A stretch of DNA of 34,487 nt from Steroidobacteraceae bacterium (GTDB lineage Bacteria; Pseudomonadota; Gammaproteobacteria; Steroidobacterales; Steroidobacteraceae), in the NCBI GenBank assembly GCA_019683695.1, contig JADGHX010000002.1:71846-106332 (forward strand), given 5' to 3'. Below are positions 27,251-33,463 of this stretch, piece after piece. The position numbers and the translations under genes were made by a program. Each line of letters starts with the position of its first letter. Within the stretch, counting starts at the first letter, position 1. Below the pieces are notes generated by a model that made no database searches, was not told where the DNA came from, and worked only from the letters and a program-made list of their open reading frames with translations.

Positions 27251-28118
27251 GACAAACATGATCCGAAACGCCAGGCTCTCGGGGCTCTCGCAGCCGGTGC
27301 GCGTCATCGCGGTGACGGGCGGCAAGGGGGGCGTGGGAAAAACCAGTGTCGCGGTGAATCTCGCCGCCGGCCTTGCCGCGGCCGGCCGCCGCGCGGTGCT
27401 GCTCGATGGCGACCTCGGGCTTGCGAATGTGGACGTGCTGCTGGGGCTCGCGCCGCGCTACACGCTGGCGCACGTGCTTTCCGGCGAGCGCACGCTGGAT
27501 GAGATTCTCGTCACCGCCAAACAGGGGTTCCAGATCGTGCCCGCCGCCTCCGGCGCAGCGGATCTCGCGGCACTGTCGAGCGCAGGACACCTCGGGCTGG
27601 TGCAGGCGTTCAGCGGACTCGCCACGCGGCTCGATGTGCTGATCATCGATACGGCCGCTGGCATCGCCCCGGGTGTGCTCCAGTTCTCACAAGCCGCGCA
27701 GCACGTGCTGGTCGTGGTGACGGACGAGCCCACCTCACTCACGGATGCCTATGCGCTCATCAAGGTGCTGAGCCGCGACCACGGTGTGAGCCGTTTTCGA
27801 GTCGTCGCAAATATGTCACGTCTGTCCGGACAGGGCGAGACGATCTTTCGCAAGCTGGAGCGCGTCACGTCGCGTTTCCTCGATGTGGTGCTCGAGTACA
27901 TGGGCGAGATCCCGGACGATGAGTACATGCGTCGCGCCATCCGTGCCCAACGGCCGGTCGTGGACGCCTACCCCTCGAGCCCGTCGGGGCGCGCACTCAA
28001 GAAACTCGCGGCCAGCGCCGATACATGGCCTGTACCGTCCGGTCCGCGGGGCAATCTCGAATTCTTCGTGGAGCGGTTGGTCCGACGCCCGGCGGCGCGC
28101 CTGGAGGTGGTGACGTGA
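27237..28118 (+). CDS. flhG: flagellar number regulator FlhG (FleN), MinD-type ATPase
   Basis: FlhG/FleN is a MinD-like ATPase that restrains flagellar number, opposing FlhF and damping FleQ. The product has the deviant Walker A KGGVGKT at residues 30-36, the segment LLDGDLGLANVDVLLGL, DTAAGIAPGVL as Walker B region, VVTDEPTSLTDAYALIKVLS, and the C-terminal RGNLEFFVERLVRRPAAR. The chosen ATG 27237 has GGAG nine bases upstream; an ATG at 27222 would add five residues and has a weaker site. It overlaps the flhF 3' end slightly and the fliA start by 4 bp. Since FleQ here is short, its FlhG contact surface on the AAA+ part is still expected. Confidence 0.95.
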   Translation: MPSPETNMIRNARLSGLSQPVRVIAVTGGKGGVGKTSVAVNLAAGLAAAGRRAVLLDGDLGLANVDVLLGLAPRYTLAHVLSGERTLDEILVTAKQGFQIVPAASGAADLAALSSAGHLGLVQAFSGLATRLDVLIIDTAAGIAPGVLQFSQAAQHVLVVVTDEPTSLTDAYALIKVLSRDHGVSRFRVVANMSRLSGQGETIFRKLERVTSRFLDVVLEYMGEIPDDEYMRRAIRAQRPVVDAYPSSPSGRALKKLAASADTWPVPSGPRGNLEFFVERLVRRPAARLEVVT

Positions 28119-28843
28119 ACGCAGTGAATGCGTACACGACGTCCGCCAAGCGCACCGACACCGACGCGCTCGTGACGCGTCACGCGGAGTTGGTGAAGCG
28201 GATTGCCTACCATCTCGCGGGACGCCTGCCGCCCTCGGTGGACGTGGCGGACCTGATGCAGGCCGGAATGCTCGGCCTCATCGAGGCTGCCGCGAACTAC
28301 GCGGCGAATCGGGGCGCGAGCTTCGAGACGTATGCGGGTATCCGCATTCGCGGGGCGATGATCGATGCGCTTCGCAAGCTCGACTGGGCGCCGCGGTCCG
28401 TGCATCGCAAGGCGCGCGCCGTCGCGGCGGCGATGCGCGAGATCGAGCGCGAGACCGGCCGTGACGCCCGCGACAGCGAGATTGCCGAGCGGCTCGGTAT
28501 CGAGCTGTCGGAGTATCACGCCATCGTGCAGGACGCGGCGAGCTGCCGGCTCACGAGCCTGGACGACGTGGCGGCGACGGCGACGACGCCGGATGAGTCG
28601 GCGGACCCGTTCCGCGAGGTGGCGGAAGAACGGTTTCGCGCAGCACTGGCGCGCGCGATCGAGCTGTTGCCCGAGCGCGAGCGGCTGGTGATGTCGCTGT
28701 ATTACAGCGACGGGCTGAATCTCAAGGAGATCGGCGCGGTATTGAAGGTGACGGAGTCGCGCGTGTGCCAGCTGCACGGGCAGGCGCTCGTCCGGTTGAA
28801 AGCGCGTCTGACCGAGTGGCGCGAAGATGCGGCTGAGGAGTGA
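28115..28843 (+). CDS. fliA: flagellar RNA polymerase sigma factor FliA (sigma28)
   Basis: FliA directs transcription of late flagellar and chemotaxis genes. From the GTG at 28115 it has 242 residues, close to the E. coli 239. It shows region 2 (LVKRIAYHLAGRLPPSVDVA, DLMQAGMLGLIEAAANY, FETYAGIRIRGAMIDALRKL), region 3 (ARDSEIAERLGIELSEYHA), and region 4 with LPERERLVMSLYYSDGLNL, KEIGAVLKVTESRVCQLHGQ. The start overlaps the flhG stop as GTGA and GGAGG lies seven bases upstream. Extension of the frame to 28025 would run into flhG and is not supported. Three candidate target promoters are present in this window. Confidence 0.97.
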   Translation: MNAVNAYTTSAKRTDTDALVTRHAELVKRIAYHLAGRLPPSVDVADLMQAGMLGLIEAAANYAANRGASFETYAGIRIRGAMIDALRKLDWAPRSVHRKARAVAAAMREIERETGRDARDSEIAERLGIELSEYHAIVQDAASCRLTSLDDVAATATTPDESADPFREVAEERFRAALARAIELLPERERLVMSLYYSDGLNLKEIGAVLKVTESRVCQLHGQALVRLKARLTEWREDAAEE

Positions 28844-28846
28844 ATT

Positions 28847-29239
28847 GTGAACAAAGACCTGAAGTTTCTGGTCGTGGACGACTATTCGACCATGCGCCGG
28901 ATCATCAAGAACCTGCTGCACGATCTGGGGTACGCGAACGTCACCGAGGCCGACGACGGCAAGACCGCGCTGCCGCTGCTGCAGAACGGCAACTTCGATT
29001 TCCTCATCACGGACTGGAACATGCCCGGCATGGCCGGGCTCGATCTGCTCAAGGCCGTGCGCGCGAACGAGAAGCTGAAGAAGCTCCCCGTGCTCATGCT
29101 GACCGCGGAAGCCAAGCGCGAGCAGATCGTCGAGGCCGCGCAGGCCGGCGTAAGCGGCTACGTGATCAAGCCCTTCACCGCGCAGACGCTGAAGGAAAAG
29201 ATCGACAAGATCCTGGGGAGCATGGCGGTACCCGCCTGA
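28847..29239 (+). CDS. cheY: chemotaxis response regulator CheY
   Basis: CheY carries the chemotaxis signal from CheA to FliM. The 130-residue single receiver domain has every expected residue: acidic pair D11-D12 ([12 protein letters not shown]), phosphorylation site D56 in ITDWNMPGM, switch residues T86 and Y105, and K108 in VIKPF. The start is a GTG at 28847, three bases after fliA. The gene order fliA-cheY-cheZ is standard in polar flagellates. This is the classical CheY; the second receiver gene at 32547 differs in its switch residue. Confidence 0.97.
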   Translation: MNKDLKFLVVDDYSTMRRIIKNLLHDLGYANVTEADDGKTALPLLQNGNFDFLITDWNMPGMAGLDLLKAVRANEKLKKLPVLMLTAEAKREQIVEAAQAGVSGYVIKPFTAQTLKEKIDKILGSMAVPA

Positions 29240-29248
29240 TGGCCCATC

Positions 29249-29905
29249 ATGAGCGACACCGCTGCCTTGCGTGAGACACCCGCGCGCGAGCCCGACCTGC
29301 TCGCGCAACTGGCCGACCTCACGTGCAACCTGCGCAACGCCCTCGACCGCTTCCGCCTCGACTCGCGGCTCACGGCGCTCGCGGAGAAGGAGATTCCCGA
29401 CGCGCGTCATCGCCTGAACCACGTGCTGAAGCTGACGGAAGCGGCGGCCCATCGCACGCTCGATCTCGTTGAGCAGTCCGGCCCGCCCGCCGAGCGCACG
29501 GCGCGCGAAGCCGCGGCGCTCGCCGGAGCGTGGGCGCGCTTTCGCGCGGGAACGATCTCGGTGGCGGAGTACTGCGATCTCATCAATCGCATCGATCACT
29601 TCCTCACCGCCGCGCGCACCGATTCCGAGACCGTGCGCGCGAATCTCGCGGAGGTGCTGCTCGCGCAGGACTACCAGGACCTCACCGGCCAGATCATCCG
29701 CGGCGTGATGAACCTGGTGTCCGAAGTCGAGGTGGTGCTGGTCGATCTGGCCCGGCTGACGGGGACCGATCCGAACGCCGTCCAGGCGCAGCCGACGGAC
29801 TCGAGCCGCGGCCACGGGCCCGCCGTGCCGGGCGTCGATCATGGCGCCGCGATCGTGAACGGGCAGGCGGACATCGACGCGCTGCTCTCCGATCTGGGTA
29901 TGTAG
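29249..29905 (+). CDS. cheZ: protein phosphatase CheZ
   Basis: CheZ dephosphorylates CheY-P. The 218 residues form a long helical hairpin with the active motif LLAQDYQDLTGQII, where D144 and Q148 make the DxxxQ signature (catalytic glutamine). The C-terminal peptide QADIDALLSDLGM is the CheY-docking helix, separated by a Pro/Gly/Ser-rich linker. The N-terminal region (LAQLADLTCNLRNALDRFRL) is typical. Start is ATG 29249, nine bases after cheY. The gene is followed by 34 bp and then motC; cheA, which often comes next, is not here. Confidence 0.95.
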   Translation: MSDTAALRETPAREPDLLAQLADLTCNLRNALDRFRLDSRLTALAEKEIPDARHRLNHVLKLTEAAAHRTLDLVEQSGPPAERTAREAAALAGAWARFRAGTISVAEYCDLINRIDHFLTAARTDSETVRANLAEVLLAQDYQDLTGQIIRGVMNLVSEVEVVLVDLARLTGTDPNAVQAQPTDSSRGHGPAVPGVDHGAAIVNGQADIDALLSDLGM

Positions 29906-29939
29906 AGACGTTCCGTTTCACGAATCCGAGGGCCTGCTT

Positions 29940-30680
29940 ACGGACATTCTCAGCATCACCGGATTGGTTCTGGGCCTTGCGGCCGTGGTGGTCGGTGCCG
30001 TGCTGAAGGGCGCCGGCGTGCACGCGCTCGTGTCCGCTGCGGCCTTCATGATCGTGGTCGTCGGAACCGTCGCCGCCATCTGTGTGCAGACGCCGCTCGG
30101 TGTGATGCGCCATGCCCTGCGCATCTTCCCGTGGGTGATGCGGCCTCCGCCGCTCGATGGGCAGCAGCTCATCAAGAAGATGGTCGAGTGGAGCAACATC
30201 GCGCGCAAGCAGGGCCTGCTCGGGCTCGAGCCGGTGCTGAATCGCGAGCCCGATCCGTTCGTGCGCAAGGCACTGCAGCTCGTCGTGGACGGAAGCGAGC
30301 CCGAGAGCATTCGCGCGGTGATGGAAGTGGAGCTGAACACCCGCGAGGAAGCGGATACCCGCGCCGCGAAGGTGTTCGAGGGCATGGGCGTGTACTCGCC
30401 CACGCTCGGCATCATCGGCGCAGTGCTCGGCCTCATGGCGGTGATGCAGAACCTTGCGGACCCGAGCAAGCTCGGTCAGGGCATCGCCGCCGCGTTCACC
30501 GCCACCGTATATGGCATCGGGCTGGCCAACCTGTTCTTCCTGCCCGTGGCCGCGAAGCTGAAAGGCGCCATCGCGTCCCAGAGCCAGGTGCGCGAGATGG
30601 TCATCGAAGGCATGCTCTCGATCGCACAAGGCGAGAACCCACGCAGCATCGAATCGAAGCTCCAGGGCTATCTGCATTGA
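29940..30680 (+). CDS. motC: flagellar stator protein MotC (MotA family), probable ACG start
   Basis: MotC is the ion-channel stator subunit that works with MotD. The frame has no ATG, GTG or TTG upstream of TTG 29964, yet translation from ACG 29940 gives the canonical start (M)DILSITGLVLGL, matching MotC-type MDVLSIIGLIL, and 246 residues, close to the usual length. A GAGGG lies at 29928-29932, seven bases before the ACG. From TTG 29964 the first membrane segment would lose about eight residues and have no ribosome site. The rest is normal: membrane segments near 5-24 and 30-50, cytoplasmic loop with KALQLVVDGSEPESIRAVME, and the pore segments VYSPTLGIIGAVLGLMAVMQ and ATVYGIGLANLFFLPVA. An ATG mutated or misread to ACG is the alternative. 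Confidence 0.93.
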   Translation, partial: TDILSITGLVLGLAAVVVGAVLKGAGVHALVSAAAFMIVVVGTVAAICVQTPLGVMRHALRIFPWVMRPPPLDGQQLIKKMVEWSNIARKQGLLGLEPVLNREPDPFVRKALQLVVDGSEPESIRAVMEVELNTREEADTRAAKVFEGMGVYSPTLGIIGAVLGLMAVMQNLADPSKLGQGIAAAFTATVYGIGLANLFFLPVAAKLKGAIASQSQVREMVIEGMLSIAQGENPRSIESKLQGYLH

Positions 30681-30691
30681 GAGCGTGACCG

Positions 30692-31786
30692 ATGGCCCGA
30701 AGGCGCAAGCGCGAGGAGCACATGAATCACGAGGCCTGGGCCATTCCCTATGGCGATCTCGTGACGCTGCTGCTCGCATTCTTCGTCGTGATGTACGCGA
30801 TCTCCTCGGTGAACGAAGGCAAGTACCGCGTGCTCTCCGACTCGCTGTTCGCCGCGTTCCGCGGCACGCCGCGCACGATGGAGCCGATTCAGGTGGGCGA
30901 GAAGCAGGTGGGCTCCGGCGCAGACGTGAAGACCACCCTGGTGGAGCAGGCCATGATCGAGGGCCAGCCGCGCTCGCTGCTCGCCCCCGTGCCGGTGAAA
31001 ACGGGTTTGCCCACCCGGCCCGCGCGCGCGCATGAAGCCCACACGGACCTCACCCCGCTGCAGCAGCGGCGTGCGCTGGCATTGCAGCGCGTGGCGGACG
31101 AGGTGGAGCGCGCGATGGACGATCTCGTCAAGGCGAAGATGGTCGTCGTCCGGCGCAGCGACTTCTGGATCGAGGTGGAGATCCAGACGGACATCCTGTT
31201 CCCCAGCGCGAGCGCGCAACTCTCGCCCAGCGCCGTGAGCGTGATCGAGCGCCTCGGCGCAGCACTGGCGCCCTACCCCAACCCGATCCGCGTCGAAGGA
31301 CACACGGACAACCGGCCGATCCGCACGGTTGCGTTCTTCTCGAACTGGGAGCTCTCCGCCGCTCGCGCCGGCAGCGTCGTGCGCGTGCTGGAAAGCAAGG
31401 GGCTGGCGCCGGAGCGCCTCGCCGTGATCGGCTACGGCGAGCACCGGCCGGTGAAGACGAACGACACGCCCGAAGGGCGCAACGCGAATCGCCGCGTGGT
31501 CGTCGTGATTCTCTCAACGGATCTCGATCAGATTGCGCGGCCGAAGCGGGACCGGGACAACGCCAATCCCGACGCGGCACCCGACAAGGCGAAGGCGGGC
31601 GCCGCTGGCGGCGAAGCGCTTCCTGGCGAGTCTGCAGCGGCCGCGCCCGAAACGGTGATCCACGAAGCCGCAAGCGACGAGCCGGCGGGTGCCCGATCCG
31701 AGGCACGCGAGGCTGCCGGACCCGAAACGAGTGAACCCCAGGAGGCCGCGGCTCGTACGCTTGCCGACGCCTTCCCGCCGAACTGA
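30692..31786 (+). CDS. motD: flagellar stator protein MotD (MotB family)
   Basis: MotD is the peptidoglycan-anchored stator subunit. The 364 residues have a basic N-terminus (ARRRKREEH), the membrane segment with the ion-carrying aspartate D22 (IPYGDLVTLLLAFFVVMYA), a periplasmic linker, and an OmpA-type peptidoglycan-binding domain at about residues 160-270: ILFPSASAQLSPSAVSVIER, VEGHTDNRPIRTVAFFSNWE, LSAARAGSVVRVLESKG and GRNANRRVVVVIL. An Ala/Glu/Pro-rich, probably disordered tail of about 85 residues follows the domain, longer than in the usual MotD. ATG 30692 is 11 bases after motC. Confidence 0.95.
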   Translation: MARRRKREEHMNHEAWAIPYGDLVTLLLAFFVVMYAISSVNEGKYRVLSDSLFAAFRGTPRTMEPIQVGEKQVGSGADVKTTLVEQAMIEGQPRSLLAPVPVKTGLPTRPARAHEAHTDLTPLQQRRALALQRVADEVERAMDDLVKAKMVVVRRSDFWIEVEIQTDILFPSASAQLSPSAVSVIERLGAALAPYPNPIRVEGHTDNRPIRTVAFFSNWELSAARAGSVVRVLESKGLAPERLAVIGYGEHRPVKTNDTPEGRNANRRVVVVILSTDLDQIARPKRDRDNANPDAAPDKAKAGAAGGEALPGESAAAAPETVIHEAASDEPAGARSEAREAAGPETSEPQEAAARTLADAFPPN

Positions 31787-31864
31787 ACAACGCACCGGCT
31801 CGCGCAAACGTACCACGCAGCGGACGCGGCGACGTGCCACAGCGCGCGATCGGCGCAAGGCGCC

Positions 31865-31891
31865 TCAAGTTTCCGCATACAGGTCCGTTCC
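31865..31891 (+). promoter_or_regulatory. sigma28 promoter for the small-protein/response-regulator module
   Basis: TCAAGTTT (31865-31872), an exact -35 match, an 11-base spacer, and TCCGTTCC (31884-31891), which keeps the CCG core of GCCGATAA, lie in the 216-bp gap after motD. It is 111 bp before the first gene of the module. Its spacing is the same as in the fliS promoter. The -10 box is the weaker half. Confidence 0.55.
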
Positions 31892-32002
31892 TGCTTTCTG
31901 AAGACGGGTCACACGACCTTGCGGTGATCCGCGATACGGTGAGCGAAACTGTGCGGCAGATGGCGCCGGAGCGTTTCGTTCAGCATCAGCATAGATACAG
32001 CC

Positions 32003-32374
32003 ATGAGTCATCCGCAGATCGTCAACGACGCCGGTGCGCCCCCGACCCTGATCTCCAACACGATGGCCGCCGAGTTGCTGGGCGTGGCCATGCGGGATAC
32101 CGAGCGCCCGGTGATGGAAATGGCGGGTGCGCTCGCGCGCATCTGCACCACCCTTTCGCGTGCATCAGGCGCACCCGGTTCCGCGCTCGCCTGCAGCGGC
32201 AATTGCGGCGAGATGATTCGCGACGACATCGCGATCTGCATCCAGAGCCTGCAGTTCCACGATCGGCTTATCCAGCAGCTCACCGCCGTGCGCAAGCTGA
32301 TGGGAGCGGACGCCGTTCCGGGGGAGCTGTGCAGCGGCTTCATGCCGCCCGAAGGGAGCATCGAACTGTTTTGA
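32003..32374 (+). CDS. small HDxxxQ-motif protein A, putative response-regulator phosphatase or modulator
   Basis: I do not recognise a named family. The 123 residues lack a signal peptide or membrane segment and look helical. The conserved parts are VAMRDTERPVMEMAGALARI near 28-47 and [20 protein letters not shown] near 76-95, with H86, D87 and Q91 forming HDxxxQ. The C-terminal tail is EGSIELF. Both blocks recur in the gene at 32999. The second block resembles CheZ (DYQDLTGQ), whose catalytic DxxxQ it keeps, and the HDxxxQ of HisKA_3 kinases; no ATPase domain is present. The gene follows a sigma28 promoter and precedes a CheY-like regulator, so a role on a chemotaxis receiver is inferred. 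No strong ribosome site precedes ATG 32003. Confidence 0.75.
   Translation: MSHPQIVNDAGAPPTLISNTMAAELLGVAMRDTERPVMEMAGALARICTTLSRASGAPGSALACSGNCGEMIRDDIAICIQSLQFHDRLIQQLTAVRKLMGADAVPGELCSGFMPPEGSIELF
32234..32292 (+). repeat. 59-bp direct repeat, copy 1 (in protein A gene)
   Basis: The segment encoding the HDxxxQ block is matched by 33194-33252 in the protein B gene at 53 of 59 bases by my count, in the same frame, while flanking sequences diverge. Three of the six differences leave the amino acid unchanged or conservatively changed. It marks common origin of the two genes and strong constraint on this block. Confidence 0.8.
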
Positions 32375-32465
32375 CGATGGGCTCGCGCCGCGCCGCCAGG
32401 CGCACGTTGCGCCACACGGGCATGGTGCTCCCGAGAGGCGCGTCACCCTGTTGCGGCCGGACCCT

Positions 32466-32492
32466 TCAGCCGCGGCGCGGGTGTGCCGATAT
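32466..32492 (+). promoter_or_regulatory. sigma28 promoter for the response-regulator gene
   Basis: TCAGCCGC (32466-32473), an 11-base spacer, and GCCGATAT (32485-32492), one base from the -10 consensus, lie in the 172-bp gap after the first small gene and 54 bp before the regulator ATG. The -35 half matches only at TCA. The rest of this gap shows nothing clear. Confidence 0.5.
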
Positions 32493-32546
32493 CCATACGT
32501 TGCTGCGCGCCAGAGTGCTTGCTGCAGAAGAACCGGAGAACGAACG

Positions 32547-32909
32547 ATGCCACGTATTCTCGCCGTAGATGACTCACCTTCGATGCGACAGATGGTGAGC
32601 ACGACGCTGACCAGCGCCGGCTACGACGTCGAACAGGCGGCAGATGGAGTCGAGGCGCTCGAGCTTGCGGGCAAGCAGCGGTTCGATCTCGTGATCACCG
32701 ACGTGAACATGCCGAACATGGACGGCATCACGCTCGTTCGCGAGCTGCGCGGCAAGCCGGACTACAAATTCGTGCCGCTCCTCATTCTCACGACGGAAGC
32801 CACTGCCGAGCGCAAGCAGCAGGGGAAGAATGCCGGCGCCACCGGCTGGCTCGTGAAGCCCTTCAACCCGGACCGGCTGCTCGCGACCATCGCCAAGGTG
32901 CTCGTGTAA
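32547..32909 (+). CDS. CheY-like single-domain response regulator
   Basis: The 120-residue product is one receiver domain: acidic pair D8-D9 (LAVDDSPSMRQMV), phosphorylation site D52 in ITDVNMPNMDG, T82 and K104 in LVKPF. At the CheY Tyr-106 position it has W101 (TGWLVKP) rather than tyrosine. It belongs to the chemotaxis-type receivers of the ILAVDDSxSMRQMV kind, distinct from the cheY at 28847. ATG 32547 has GGAG eight bases upstream; the frame extends to 32451 but that part overlaps the sigma28 promoter region. It lies between the two small HDxxxQ genes. No output domain is present, so it should act by protein contact. Confidence 0.93.
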   Translation: MPRILAVDDSPSMRQMVSTTLTSAGYDVEQAADGVEALELAGKQRFDLVITDVNMPNMDGITLVRELRGKPDYKFVPLLILTTEATAERKQQGKNAGATGWLVKPFNPDRLLATIAKVLV

Positions 32910-32998
32910 GCGCGTCGGATTTTCACGTCGAGCCGCACATCGTGGCCATGCTGCAGAGCGCCGAGGAGTCGACCAAGGCGCACGAGCTGGAGGTTTCC

Positions 32999-33463
32999 AT
33001 GGAAGCCGCCGCCGTGCTGCTGAGCCTTGCCATGCGCGACACCGAGCCGCCCGTGGCCGAGCTCTGCGAGGCCTTGTCGAGAATCGGCGGTCAGCTCGCG
33101 GCCTGGCGCACGCGCGCCGCGGCCGGGCAGGGCCCCGCGGGCCTCAACGGCCATGCGGATGCCGTACGCGCGCAACTCGAGAGCGACGTGGCGGTGTGCA
33201 TCCAGAGCATGCAGTTCCACGACCGGCTCATCCAGCAGCTCTCCGCCGTGCGGGGCCTGCTCGCCAGCGTGATCGAGCGCAGCCCGCTCGATGTGACGGG
33301 CTTCGGTGCGCATCGCTGGGAGGAGATGCTCCGCACCTTGCGCGAACGACTGAGCGAGGAGTCCCAGCAGCACCTGTTCAACTTGCTCCTGCGCACCGGC
33401 GTCGTGGATGAGCAGGGGCGGCAGATCCAGCAGGCGGAAGGGGGCAGTGTTGAGCTTTTCTGA
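32999..33463 (+). CDS. small HDxxxQ-motif protein B, paralogue of protein A
   Basis: From ATG 32999, which has GGAGG five bases upstream, the product has 154 residues. A GTG at 32942 or ATG at 32948 would add about 17-19 residues but lacks a good ribosome site. It repeats protein [21 protein letters not shown] near 10-29 and [20 protein letters not shown] near 64-83, with H74, D75 and Q79, and ends SVELF. Between these it carries an extra region, [20 protein letters not shown], absent from A. No signal peptide or membrane segment is seen. It follows the response regulator by 89 bp and overlaps cheB by 17 bp. A phosphatase or modulator role is inferred from the CheZ-like DxxxQ and the neighbours, and is not shown. 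Confidence 0.8.
   Translation: MEAAAVLLSLAMRDTEPPVAELCEALSRIGGQLAAWRTRAAAGQGPAGLNGHADAVRAQLESDVAVCIQSMQFHDRLIQQLSAVRGLLASVIERSPLDVTGFGAHRWEEMLRTLRERLSEESQQHLFNLLLRTGVVDEQGRQIQQAEGGSVELF
33194..33252 (+). repeat. 59-bp direct repeat, copy 2 (in protein B gene)
   Basis: This is the partner of 32234-32292, lying 960 bp downstream in the same orientation, around the response-regulator gene. The identical spacing to the motif in both genes fits a gene duplication rather than a mobile element. Confidence 0.8.

Noticed and set aside
29964-29966. TTG as motC start
   Set aside because: It truncates the first membrane helix and has no ribosome site; the ACG at 29940 fits homology and spacing better.
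32375-32546. Coding capacity between protein A and the response regulator
   Set aside because: Open frames here lack family features; the segment carries a promoter candidate and an Arg-rich shadow frame.
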